Position numbers and translations under genes: made by a program
Shown: piece by piece, positions 1-11,500 of the stretch
Position numbering within the stretch: the first letter of the stretch is position 1
How the letters are laid out: every line of letters starts with the position of its first letter
Source of the DNA: Paroedura picta
Lineage: Eukaryota; Chordata; Lepidosauria; Squamata; Gekkonidae
Assembly (NCBI RefSeq): GCF_049243985.1
Contig: NC_135369.1
Span: forward strand, 20,114,533-20,178,532
Length of the DNA stretch: 64,000 nt
Direction: 5' to 3'
Notes under the pieces: generated by a model
Database searches by the model: none
What the model saw: the letters and a program-made list of their open reading frames with translations, nothing else
Told to the model about the DNA's origin: nothing

Positions 1-129
1 AACTGGCTACAAACAGCCGTTTCATAACAAAGAACAAAAAGGCTCAGGGGGACATGTTGGGGTCTATTAGAAGTGGCTGTCTGCAAACCACGGGTCCTGG
101 AGGCCCTCTTCTGACTCTCGTTGCTTCAG

Positions 130-3080
130 ATGCAGAACCCGGATTCTCTGTCGGTCATGACCAACCCTCGCGCCATGCAGGCCCTGCTCCAGATCCAGCA
201 AGGGCTCCAGACGCTGCAGACAGAGGCCCCGGGACTGGTGCCCAGGTAATAGGGAATTCTCTCGGGTCTAGGGGATGGGTCAGCATCCCGGGGGGGGGGG
301 GGGGGGAGCCATAAGCAGGTTTGGGATGGGCATCCTGTGGATGAAAAGATGCTTTTTGCTGTGAGACTCTAGGAAAGGCTAATCCAGCTCTTGCTCTGTC
401 TTGTGATAAGAACAAAAAAGAACCCCATAAAGATAGTATGAAGCATGCAACTGACAGATGCTAAAACTGGACCACAGAATCAGAGACCAGTGCGATGCAC
501 AGCCCAATACATACTGACAAAGGAATACGAGTTGGGAAATTGGCATGATAAAAGCAGTCTGTTGTATATACCGGATACTGAGCAGCCTTTTCCAGCCGAG
601 AGCAATAATACCCTAGCCCTACCCTAGCCCAGCCCAGAGTAAAGCAGTGAAAGCTACCTCAATGAAAGGTGTTTGTTTTAGTTGTTCTCTTTATCTATAT
701 CCTGCCTCTTCTGGGGGCAGATAGAAGAGTTGTTCTTTCTGAAAGCCTGGATTTATGGAGACTAGGCATGTGTGGGTTTTGTCCCCTGTTCCTTTTTTTA
801 CGCGGGAGCCAAGCCAAATTCTGTAGAGCGGCTAAATCAGGCTTTCTCAGCCATGGGGTGGGCGTATCCACAGCTATGCCATCGTGCCATTTCTGGGGTT
901 CCCTGAAGGCTGAAGAATGTTTCAGGGGCTTCTCAATGGTAAAAAAAGTTGGGAAATGCTGAGTTAGCTGCAACTTGCACTTCCTGGCATTTCTGTAAGG
1001 GCAAAAAACACCTGGAGTGCTGAGCGCTTTTGGCATTTGCAGCAACAGAGCAGAAGCAGCCCTTTTCAGGTTCCTAAATTTATAGACGGAGTCTCCCTCC
1101 CTGCACACCTGTGCCGTCTCACCCTCGGCCCTTCTCTCCCTTTCCGCAGCCTTGGGTCTTTTGGGACGGCTCGAGTCCCCCCGCCTTCTGCAGGAGGCAG
1201 CACAATCCCCGAGACCCCCATGTCCTCCGCTTCGACACCTGCCAGTGCCTCTCCAGCCGGAGACAGCAATCCACACCAGCAGCTCATGCAGCACATGATC
1301 CACCTCCTGGCCGGCACAAACTCCCAGGTCTGTCGTGCGCTCTCTCTCCTGCCCTTTGTTCAGTGCAGCGTCTCCCTACTGGTCACAATACTGATCCACC
1401 GAGGCCTTGATTGAGCAAATGTCAGCTTTCTTGGCCAGTGGTTCTCCAAGCTTACAGGCATGTAGTGAGATTGGGGGGGGGGGGGCAGGCAAAACACCTT
1501 GCCAGTTGCAGTGAGCAGATGGTGTGGTGGCTGTGAGGAAGTTGTCCTTTGCCGGATACTGAGCAGCCTTTCCCAGCCGAGAGCAATAATATCCTAGCCC
1601 CCGGGCTTCTTGATGGCCCTGGGAGGTTTTCCAGAACGGTTGGGAGTTAATTAATTTTTAAGTATGTTTTTAACATTTGTTAAGTATTTATGGGGTAATA
1701 TGACTATCTGTTCAGGTTGACCCACCCTCCCCTCCCCAAATGGCCAAAGATGGGCCTGGAGGGGGTGGGAAGGGGAGGGGCTCTGGGTGGGCGTGTCCAC
1801 AGCTGTGCTTCCCAACCATACTCTGCACGATCAGTTGAGAAAGGCTGCCCCTAACCATTTGATGTATGAACACCTCTTGATTGGTGGGCTGGAGCCCCAA
1901 GGCTTAGTGCCCAGGTTGGCTGAGACCCTGGGAGCATTGGGGGGGGGGGTGTCCAAGAAGAGGAACTGTTCTTCATTGGGGGAGGGAGCATGCTCATTTG
2001 GAAACTTTTTGGTGCATGTTTTAGCTGGGAGGATGACAGAGGAGAAGGGTGCAGAAAGGGGCACCCTGCAGGTGCCAATGATGAGAGGTAACTGGATTTG
2101 GAAGTACTTGGTTAGCAACTTTCTTCCCATTTTATTTATTGGCATACCTGGATTCTGTCCTTTGCAATCCCCTTAGTTTGTTCCTTGTCAAAATATAGTT
2201 TGACTTAGTAACACATATTATGTAGACCGGACAAACAGGTTCTGCATGGATTACAACATATGAAAATTTGGTTTAAAATACAATTAAATGGATAAACGTC
2301 TGATGCTCGGTTTTCCCGCTTCTTCTCCAGCGAGGGAATGTTCTGAAGAGGAAGGAGGGAGGCCCTGATTATTTTATTTCCTTGTTCCAGCCTCAACCAT
2401 AAGCCTGGTGGAAGTGCCATTTTACAGGTCTTGAGGAACTTAAGAAGTTCCGTCAGGGCCCGGATCTCAGCTAGCAAAACTTGAGAGAGTCTGCTCAAGT
2501 CCTTACCCACCAGACTGCTTGAGCGACACCCCTGTGAAGTTGTCTTGGGGCAACTCACAGGACAGATTGTGGTGGGGACTGCTGCATTTTACCCAAAGTT
2601 GTGGCGGTGACAGCAAAGGGGAGCAAAACAGGGATAGATCCTGCCCCACCATGTGACAGAGACCACGACAAGGCATGCATTTCCTGGTCCTGTTACCCAG
2701 AGTGCTTTTTTCTCACTAAAGGGCCTGAAGTCGGAGGGGATTCAGCCCAAGATCTTGGGGCACAAGCTGTGATTCACGTGAGGTGACTTTGCGGCAGCTG
2801 TCCAAGCAGTGGGTGCCCAGGACAGGCGATGTCCTTCAGGGTGACCTCAGGGGTGGTCTGTGTCACCCGCTTCCTGCTAACAAAGCTCTGGTTGGCTGAC
2901 AGCAAGCGTCCGTCTCTCTCTCGGCAGGCGCAGAGCCCGGAGGTGAGGTTCCAGCAGCAGCTCGAGCAGCTCAACGCCATGGGCTTCATCAACCGCGAGG
3001 CCAACCTGCAGGCGCTCATAGCCACGGGCGGGGACATCAACGCTGCCATCGAGAGACTCCTGGGCTCGCAGCCTTCCTAA
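130..3080 (+). CDS. UBQLN4: Ubiquilin-4, last three coding exons (partial gene)
   Basis: Ubiquilins carry ubiquitinated clients to the proteasome through an N-terminal UBL and a C-terminal UBA domain. Only the 3' end of the gene is here. Coding exons are 130-245, 1150-1327 and 2928-3080. All junctions are AG/GT and the phases fit (116 nt ending +2, then 178 nt, then 153 nt to TAA). Exon 1 encodes [20 protein letters not shown], the STI1-type segment. Exon 2 is Ser/Thr/Pro-rich and ends [16 protein letters not shown]. Exon 3 encodes the UBA domain with the MGF loop ([20 protein letters not shown]) and ends LLGSQPS. The wording is closer to UBQLN4 than to UBQLN1/2 as I remember them. Upstream exons lie outside the window. 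The family and frame are certain; the paralog number is very likely. Confidence 0.93.
571..1600. repeat. 49-bp direct repeat in two UBQLN4 introns
   Basis: Positions 571-619 and 1552-1600 share 49 bp with about two mismatches, starting ccggatactgagcagcc. The repeat begins about 12 bp upstream of the apparent end of a hAT-like element (CAGCCTTT...), so it is not simply two independent insertions. The copies lie in consecutive introns on either side of coding exon 1150-1327. Confidence 0.8.
833..968. mobile_element. Partial H2 hAT-like element
   Basis: A 135-bp fragment shares the block 'gggcgtatccacagct ... aggctgaagaatgtttcag ... ttgggaaatgctg' with the copies at 9680 and 14489. It lies in a UBQLN4 intron. 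Confidence 0.5.
1564..1852. mobile_element. Non-autonomous hAT-like element, family H2
   Basis: The ends are CAGCCTTTCCCAGCC and GTTGAGAAAGGCTG, roughly inverted. The interior (grey box: tggccaaagatgggcc, gggcgtgtccacagctgtg) recurs at 833-962, 9680-9865 (reverse) and 14489-14811, which defines a dispersed family of about 300 bp. It has no coding capacity. Confidence 0.6.
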
Positions 3081-4640
3081 CGCCGTGTGGCCCTGCCAGT
3101 CTGCCCAAGATCTTGCCTCCAATGTGGGGACCTCTCCAGGAGGCTGCCACAGTGGCACCCTCCCCAAGCCTTGTGACAGCTGTCCGCAGAGTGAAAGAAA
3201 AACAGAGAGGCCAAGCTTCAGCCTGGCGCGGCTGAGAGACCCCTTTCCGAACCGCATCGCGCATGGATTCTGATTCTCATCACGTGGCCATTTTCAGACG
3301 TGTATTCACTTCCACCCACCCACCCCTCCTCCTGTCTCCCCACCAATTAGGCTGTTTAGTTAGTAGAAGTGTTTACTTCTAGTTAACCCAAATGATTGTG
3401 TTGGAATAGCTTGCTTTTAAAATAAAAGCTGTCTTTCTCTTCCTGCCCCCTCTTCCTCCCTGGAGATCAAGGAGCTGTCAATCCAGTTTTGGTGACCCGA
3501 AGGCTATCTTTTCTTTATACAGAACAAGAAACAAGAAGCGAGACTCTTAAACACAACTGGCGGAAATAGAGCCTGTCTTGCGATACCCTTGATCCTGGAC
3601 ACTCCCTTTCGGACCTTGGTTGTGGATTCTAACATCGTTTTGATGCTGGGTTTGGGGACTGGAGGATGATGGAGCAGCCTCTCCTGTGTTGGGGGGGGCT
3701 GTCTTGAAAGGCAGAGGGGGAAATGTCCTGAGTTAAGGGCACGACACTGAAAATTAGACTGGAATTACGTTTATTATCTACCTTAAATGTCTCCTCCTGA
3801 ATGTCATTTACTTCTTGATGCATCTGGGGGGGGGGGAATTAGCCTGTAACTTTAAACAAAGTTCCGATTGGTTGTTCTTGGGTTGGAGCCCACTTATTTC
3901 CTTTTGTGCCAGAAGCCAGTGATGCAAGAAGCCAGAAGGGATTTTTTTTTTGGAGGCGGGGAGGTGCTTTCTTCCCACTTCCTGTTGTGTGCAGCTTTTT
4001 CTCCAGACATGGTCTCCCCCGCCCGCCCCCCCCAGGTGGGAAATAATGGCCGCTGAGGACCTGGCAGGAAATCATGGCCCTCTGAAAGAAGAAAAGGACT
4101 ACACAAAATCTAACCAAGAAAAGAAGAGGGGGGGGGGAAACATTGGTGCTAGTAGGAAAAGAATCTTCAATATTTGTGAAACCCCAATCCCTTCCGATTC
4201 TCAATAGAATGTTGTTTTACCTTCTGAGAATCCAAATTGATATCCCCCTGAAGAAGCTGGCCAGGAAACTTTATAGGTTTTCACAAATATTAAAGATCCT
4301 TTCCCTACAAGTACCAATTGTGGTTTTTTTCCCCTTCTAGTTTCTTTGCCAGTACTTGCCATGGACACTGCTGCTTCCGGCCAGATGGCACAATGCTATA
4401 TGACCTGCAGGGAGTGGGAGTTTTGAAGGGTACAGGCGGAGCATGGGAGTGTGGAAACTCCATTGCTGCAGGAAGCTACTGATGGTTCTCCCGCCCCTTT
4501 CTTTAACCTTTTCTCTTTTAGTGCGGAATGTAAAAACAATCTGACAGCCACTGACTTAAGAACCCCCTACGGCAGTGTAATTTTCCTCTGAAATGTACGT
4601 GCTGTTTTTATCGAGGAATAAAATGCAGCCATCTGTCTCC
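3081..4640 (+). terminator. UBQLN4: UBQLN4 3'UTR with two candidate poly(A) signals
   Basis: After the TAA there is about 1.5 kb without another coding exon. AATAAA occurs at 3421-3426 and again at 4617-4622, the second followed by a GT/T-rich stretch. The second is the likelier end of a long 3'UTR and the first a possible short isoform. Which one is used is inference. Confidence 0.5.
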
Positions 4641-5784
4641 CATTTCTGGAGGTTGTTTCGCTCCCCGCTTCCCCCCCCCCCAATGTTTAGGCTTGCTGGG
4701 AATTGCTGGCCTGCTCCCCTGGGGCTTATATGGTAGGATTTCTTCGGGTTTTGGGGACACGAGGAATTCTTGATTGAGAAATAATTGCTTTTTTGCCTGC
4801 AAAGATGCCTTCATTTACTGATTCGGACCACTGGTGATTGTCGGCTGTTCTTCAGGGACTCTGGTTGAGGTCTTCAATATCATTAGAAAAGAACAAGAGT
4901 CCAGTATCACCTTCAAACGTAACAAAATTGGTGGTGGGACAGGAGCTTTCTTGACTCACTGCTCACTTCTTCAGAAGAAAAGATCAAGAGTCCAGGGACA
5001 ACTTACAGACAAAATTTGACGGGTTGAGCTTTGAATCACTGCTCAGATAAGAAAGCTCATCTTCTGCCACAAATTTTGTTTCTTTTAAGGTGCTACTGGT
5101 GATACTCTTGCTCTTTTCTGATCCTGCAGACAGATGTACGTGGCTACCCATCTTGACCTATCTCCGCATGATCATTTCAACTAGAGATGCCAGGGATTAA
5201 GCCTGAGACTTTGTGTGTGCCAAGTAGATGCTCTACCCACTAAGCCACTGCCTCTTCCTATTTCCTTTCAAAGGAAGCATACTTTTTCTTTACCCTGCCC
5301 TTTCTGTCTTCAATGACCAGCCCATCCAATGGGAGAGGTCAGTGGCTGCCCACACCAAAGCCTCCTTTGTGCAGGCCCTGCCTGGTGGAATCAGTAGCCT
5401 GTCTGACAAAGGGCAGGAAGGCCCTTCACCATGAACGGCGTAGCTAGACTTGGCATTTTTCTTTACCCCAGAGCGCCCAGAAACCTTCACCATCTCAAGA
5501 TGCCATAGTGGCTAAAAATAATAAAATTTAGAGGCTGTAAAATTTTCTTTGCAAGTGGGATCATAGGGGCACTCATGAGGAACTTTACTCCAAAAATGCT
5601 TCAGCTATTTCATGGTTGCTTGGTCTCCAGAATACACTTAGACTCTAAGAGAAATCTACCCCCTATAAGTAGGAGAGCAGGGGATCTACTTCCAAGCCCG
5701 GAGCCTTGTGGGGAGGGGGGAGATTTTAAGAAGTGTTTGCATTTTGTCAGAGGTTCTGTCTCCCTTTAGGCTTACCTTTAACCA

Positions 5785-5950
5785 AGCCTAAAGGACAGGT
5801 GCCGTGACCCGGATGGTCGGCCTTGGTTGGTATTTGGGTGGGAGACCCCTGAAGAAGTCCAGGGTTGGTTCACAGGGCCAGGCAATGGCAAGCCACTGTG
5901 GGGGCTCCATCAGTCAGCTGTGATTTGAGAGCACGTTCGACCACCAAATG
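5785..5950 (+). repeat. 5S rRNA-derived SINE
   Basis: The segment ggttggtatttgggtgggag matches the internal promoter end of 5S rRNA (GGTTAGTACTTGGATGGGAG). It is followed by the tail caggcaatggcaagccac seen in sister copies at 19440, 28920 and 36888. Confidence 0.7.
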
Positions 5951-6056
5951 GTAGGTCAGTTCATAGTAACTGGTCTGCAAATTAACAGCAGTATGTTTCT
6001 TTTTGATTTTGATTATGTTTGGCTTAACGACTTAGTTATTTGGGGGGGGGGGATGC

Positions 6057-6200
6057 AAAGAAAGAAGGGGTTTCTATCCCACTTTTCACTACCCAAAGCA
6101 GGTGCAAACCAGCTTACAATCGCCTTCCCTTCCTCTCCCCACAACAGACTCCCTGGGAGGTAGGTGGGGCTGAGAGAGCTCTAAAATAACAGCTAACATG
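6057..6200 (-). repeat. tRNA-derived SINE A, partial
   Basis: Reverse copy of the commonest SINE of the window. It contains the shared block tctccccacaacagac and the TATAAAA-type tail region. Its tRNA-like head is missing. Confidence 0.6.
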
Positions 6201-6475
6201 ACTGTTGACTAGCCCAGGGTTGGGCTAGTCTGCCGGCTGCATGTGGAGGAGCGGGGCTCGCCAGATTAGAGGCTGCCACACTTAAATACTACAGCAAGCT
6301 GGCTCTCGATTATGGTTTTGTATGTAAAATCCTCTGCTGTAACAAAACAAATATGTAGCTCCTTGGATGGATTGTTGTGTTGTAATGGTCTGCCAGTTGG
6401 GTAAGCCCAGAGCCTAGAAGACTGGGTGTCAGGAGCAAGGAAAACAGCCCCAGAATGTGCTCCTTCTGCAGCTAA

Positions 6476-6687
6476 GAAGAAGAGTTGATTCTTATATGCA
6501 GCTTTTCTCTACCAGCAGTCTCAAAGCAGCTTACAGTCGCCTTCCCTTTCCTCTCCCCACAACAGACACCCTGTGAGAACAGCCCAAGTCACCCAGCCAG
6601 CTGGCTGCATGCAGGAGCTGGGAATCAAGCCTGGCTTGCCCGATTTAGAAGTCAGCACTCCAATCGCTATGCCAAGGTGGCTCTCTA
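6476..6687 (-). repeat. tRNA-derived SINE A
   Basis: Reverse copy starting in the (AAG)n tail and ending at the tRNA-like head (gtggctctc). The central block ccccacaacagacaccctgtgag is shared with about a dozen copies in the window. Confidence 0.65.
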
Positions 6688-7081
6688 ACTGGTGATGCCC
6701 ATAGTTTGAACCCAGGTCTGGGGTTATATAAGATGCCCCAACAAGTATAATTTGGTAGCCAGATAGTCTAGGCTGGGAATAACTATATGAACAAATCAAG
6801 GCAAAGCAGCAAAGTATAGAAACAGAGGAGTAGAAGCCAGATTCCACGCAAGCCCTTGGGCTGAAAACTGCCTCTTATTTTCTTGGAGCGGGGGGAGGAA
6901 AAAGCATTTCTGATAAGCAGAAAGGCAGACTTTGGGCCTCTGGAGGGGGAAAAATTTTTTGGAGAAGAGAGTTGGGGAGCAGGGATAGCTTTCAATGGGC
7001 ACCTGTTTAAATCGAACCTGGTGGGAAGTGCAAGAGGCATGAACAAAGGTAGCATGTCAAATGCCGTTTGTCTGGGATCCA

Positions 7082-7225
7082 GAACACATTTCAAGTCCAG
7101 TGGCACCTTTATGAACAACGAAGATTTATTCAAGGCATGAGCTTTTGAGTGCAAGCACTCTTCCTCAGACTCCGATTTTGTTTTGTTGTGCTGCTTCAGA
7201 CCAACATGGCTGTCCACTTGAATTT
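7082..7225. repeat. Dispersed reptile repeat (unnamed family X)
   Basis: Shares tttattcaaggcatgagc, gtgcaagcactcttcctcag and cttcagaccaacatggctg with segments at 17240-17385, 53628-53722 and 55903-55997. A high-copy squamate repeat; I do not assign a class. Confidence 0.55.
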
Positions 7226-7648
7226 ATAATTCCTTTATTCTGCTTATGATGGAGGCAGTTGAGCACTTTGGACTACCCCTGAGGCTAGTGGTGTTTTCTC
7301 TCTTGGGGGTCATCAAAACAAAGTTTCCTCATCTGGCTTGTAATTTACATTAAAAAAACACCCACCCACCCAGCATGTGCCTCGCCCCTCCACACGTTGC
7401 CCTCTGCTAAAGATCGGGAGGAAACGCCACTTTCCCCTGGAAATGCGCTTTTGTCCCTGAAACAGAAACAGAGCAAAAAAACCCAATGAACTTTGCGCCT
7501 CCTGAAGTCCTAAAGTTGCGGAAGGCAGCTTTGAACTTTGATCTAAAATAATTTTTAACAACAAAAACGGGGACGGGGCGTTCTGTTCAGCTCAGATACA
7601 GTCCAGGCTGGATCATATTTGGAGGCAAGTCCTACAAGAGTCCATAGA

Positions 7649-7786
7649 CAGCGGTAGTCAAACTGCGGCCCTCCAGATGTCCATGGACTACAATTCCCAG
7701 GAGCCCCCTGCCAGCGTTCGCTGGCAGGGGGCTCCTGGGAATTGTAGTCCATGGACATCTGGAGGGCCTCAGTTTGACTACCCCTG
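7649..7786. mobile_element. Palindromic hAT MITE (family P), copy 1
   Basis: Nearly perfect hairpin from CAGCGGTAGTCAAAC to GTTTGACTACCCCTG with a loop of a few nt at about 7717. Both arms carry an extra C:G pair (CCCCC at 7704-7708, GGGGG at 7727-7731). No matching 8-bp flanks are visible. It lies about 150 bp upstream of the presumed GPATCH4 first exon. Confidence 0.85.
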
Positions 7787-7839
7787 CAGGATTTACTCCC
7801 GACTGAGCACGCAAGCCAATGCAGCCCGACACCGTCGCT

Positions 7840-8015
7840 CCTTTGCAGGGAAGGCTCCGGGCCACTCCCCTCCGCCTCCTTCCGGCAATGCTGCAGCCCG
7901 GCGAAAGGTGGAAAGTTGTCCTTCCTGCCAAGATGGCGGCGCCCGTCGTCTTCATGCGCTTATGAGGCGGCCGAGCTTCTCTAGGGTGCAGACGGGGGTG
8001 CCTTTGAAAGGACTG
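7840..8015 (+). promoter_or_regulatory. GPATCH4: GPATCH4 promoter / non-coding first exon with a uORF
   Basis: GC-rich block with a housekeeping-type AAGATGGCGGC element at 7931, ending in a donor ...GACTG|GTGAGT at 8015/8016. A 10-codon uORF (MAAPVVFMRL, 7933-7965) starts inside the element. The next exon would begin at 8471 after ...GGGCAG and carries the main start codon at 8537. The transcription start is inferred, not visible. Confidence 0.55.
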
Positions 8016-8536
8016 GTGAGTGAAATGCTTTGCTGGGCTCAGGAAGGGTGATCCCTGCAAACGAGCACGGCTACCCCCCCTGCAACTATTTATTGTAGCA
8101 TTAGCATACTTGCCGGCTTCCTTCTGGCCGTTCCACTAAAAGCAGCAGAGAGCAGGAATAAAGAATCCCTTAAAAATGAGAGTGGAGATTCTTGGGAGGC
8201 TGTACTTTGCAATGGCCGCACTCTATTTCCTCTCTCTATATGCGATTTCTACAGGGCAACTCTGCCTTGATTCTGGGTGAGCTGCCGAATATAAACCCTT
8301 CTGGATCGGTTACCGTGTTTAGAAAGACAATGGAAAAGTCCTGCAGATAGTTTGGGAGGGCAAAGGTTGCCATCTGCTTTAATATGAAATCACTCATGTT
8401 TGAATGTATTAACGGTGTGTATGTTAAAACCACAATTGAACTAATGCACCTTTTCACTTCTGCTGGGCAGGTGATCCTGGGAAGTGAAATCCTAAAATTA
8501 ATGTTTTCCACTTTCTCGTATTATATAGCTTCCATC

Positions 8537-11500
8537 ATGAGCAGCTTTCCTCCGCAACAGAAGAGCAAAGGCTTAACATTTGCAGAGAAGCAGCTGAAGA
8601 GGCACGGCTGGAAAAAAGGTTGGGGAGCCATTGCCTATTCTTGGCTAGTCTGTATTTCTTGTACTTTCTGATCTCTGGACCTGGTCAATCCCTGCTCCTG
8701 TTTTTTCTCTGGCGACATCATTTAAACACAACTTTGAAAAAGAGTTATTTTTTATACCCTGCTTTTGATTACCTGAAGGAGAAAGTGAATTATAATTGCC
8801 TTGCCTTCCTCTCCCCACAACAGATACCCTGTGAGGTAGGTGGGGCTGAAAGATCCCTGATAGAATTGCTCTGTGAGAACAGGAGAACTGTGACTAGTCC
8901 AAAATCACCCAGCTCTCCAGATTAGAGGCTGCTCTTAACCACTACACCAACCTGGCTCCAGAAGGACTAGAACCTTGAAGAGTTTGATTGTTTTGGAATG
9001 AAGTGTTATGTTATCTGGATCACATCCTGAATGCTGTGTTTCTAGGGGCATCCACCACCACCCCTCTAACTTTGTGGTATTATATCTTATGCCTTGCCCT
9101 GGTTCTGAGTAGATCTCTAGCAGACTTTTTGGTCATGCCTTTTAGTCTAATATGGAACCATATTTGAAGCAGAATGGATCCCACTTGCAAAACCCCTTCT
9201 CCCCATGCGTTATACACAGCTGTATAAATTGGCATAAGGCAAATGCATGAACATTTAGTTCTACGGGATCTTGTGGGATCTTGTGAAATATCTCCATGGT
9301 AGCTGATGTCTTACTCTTCCACTAATGTGTACCAATCCTATTTCCACAAATCAGTTGGCTTTCTGGAGGCCAGAGCAAGTTTAAGTGACCATCTGTGTCC
9401 TGTTAGTTTCTCTGCTTCCCCCTCTTTCCCTTTTGAAAAAAAAATGTTTTTCAGGTCAAGGACTGGGCAAACAAGAGAATGGGATCTCCGAGGCTATCAA
9501 AGTCAAAGTAAAGTGTGACACTGCTGGGGTGAGTCAAGGGACAGACTTGGGAGGGGGAATAGGATGTCGTTGATATAGGGATGGATTGAGATGTGTTTGA
9601 GAAGTAAAAATTCTCTTTACCAGCATAGAATAAGGGCTTGTGAAATTCAGTGTGGTATAGAGATTAGGGGAGCTTTTCTTACCATTTTCTCATTGAGAAA
9701 CCTCTGAAACATTCTTCGGGCTTCAAGAAACCCCGAAAGTAGTGCGATCGTGCAGAATATGGTTGAGAAGCAGAGCTGTGGATATTCCCACCCCCTCCAG
9801 GGCCATAATTGGCCATTTTGGAAAAGAGGGGTGGGTCAACATGACCATTTATGATCATTTCACCCAATAAAGGTTACACAAATGTAAAAAATATATATTT
9901 ATTATAAATATTATAAATATTTATTTATAACAAGGATACAGATTTTTAAAAAGAGATTATGCATAACAATTTGGGAACTATTCCGCATTGGATAATGCAC
10001 TTTGAATTCCTCTGTGCCATGATGTCTCTAAGCGATGCTGGGCCAGTCACCATCCAGAAACTTAACCTACCTCGCAGGAGTGTTGTGAGAAGAACATGGA
10101 AGAGGACCATGGTGTGTGCTGCCCTGAGCTCCTTGAAGGAAGGGTGGGATAGGAATATACTTTTAAAAATGCAGGGCTTTTAAACTTTTCTTTTGTAAAT
10201 AACCTTAATGAAGCAAGATGATTTTTTGGAGTCTGGTGCAATCATGGCAAAGATTTCAGTCTCCCCAGCATCTGCAGAGGAATTTCGAACGCTGGTGTGG
10301 GATTCCTGGCTGAACAAAAATACGGATTACTGCAGAATTTGAAACTGAAGGAGGTGCGGGGGGGGGGCAGGAAGCTCCTCATCATTTTGATGTTGGGGGG
10401 TTTGTTTTAGTAGTGAGGGTTATTGATGACTTCTTGACAGCTGCTGATCCCGTGTGATAGAGTAGATAGACTGTGGAGACCTGAGTTCAGGTCTCTGCTC
10501 TGCCGCCGTAACCAGTATGTCTGCTAGAATAGGCACACACACACACACACACACACACACCTGCCATGGAGTTTACTGGATGAATCAGGATCAGCCACTC
10601 TTCGGATTTAATTTAATATCAGGAGAGCCCTGCTTGATCAGACCAGTGATCCATCTAGTCCAGCCTCCTGTCTCACACAGTGGCCAGCCAGTTCCTCCAG
10701 AAAACCACAACAGGGCAGAGAGGCCAAGGTTTTCCCCTGATGTTGCCTCCTGGCTCAGAGGTTTAGCTCCCCTCAGTCACTCTGGCTAGTAGCCATGCAG
10801 ACTTATCCCCTATGAATCTATTAAATCCCTTTTTTATTCCTGTGGCTGTCACTACATTCTGTGGCACCAAATTCCACATGTTGATCACTCTGTGTAAAGT
10901 TGTGTTTCCTTTTGTCCATCCTGAACCTACTGCCCGTCAGCTTCAAGTTCTAGTCCTTTGGGCGGACTTATTGTGCAGAGTAGTCCAGAGGCTTAACTGT
11001 AGGGAGGCTTGAATAGGCCACCCTGGAGGAATGGCAGAGCAAAAGGGGGCTAGAGAGGGAAACTGGGAGGCTTGAAGACTTGTGACAGATGCTTCTTCCC
11101 CCTCACAGGTGGGTCACAATTCAGCTGAGCAGTTCACCTTCCATTGGTGGGATCACCTCTTCAATTCGTCTGCTGCTAACATCGCTGTCGAAGCTGGACA
11201 GGTAGGAGGCCTCTGATTGGTCCCAGCCCCCCTCCCCCTGACGCACAAGGGTCCAATGGGACGGCTAGGCCAGAGTCAAAAGAAACTGCTGGGGGGAAAG
11301 ATGACATAGAGGGACATCTCCCCTGGCTAACACCTTCCATAGACATTTGACTGGAAATCCGAAGTGTTGTTATCAGTTACATGGACTTGGAAGTCCCCAT
11401 CTACATTCCCATTTTCTCTTCCTTCCCCCATCTTAGGATGGCGTCCACGTGAAACGGGTTTCCGAGCAGGCTGGATTGGTCACAAACAAAAAGCCTCGCC

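Larger units (their letters stand above)
4645..7640. other. UBQLN4-GPATCH4 intergenic region
   Basis: No coding exon recognised. It holds a tRNA-like SINE head in reverse (about 5170-5260), a 5S-derived SINE (5785-5950), two tRNA-derived SINEs (6057-6200, 6476-6687) and a dispersed reptile repeat (7082-7225). The remaining sequence shows nothing I can assign. Confidence 0.6.

Noticed and set aside
695-1303. 202-codon frame on - across UBQLN4 exon 1150-1327
   Set aside because: Opposite-strand shadow of a GC-rich coding exon plus a hAT fragment; no similarity to a known family.
5785-5950. 5S rRNA gene
   Set aside because: Only the internal promoter part is 5S-like, followed by a SINE tail. 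The same holds at 19440, 28920 and 36888.
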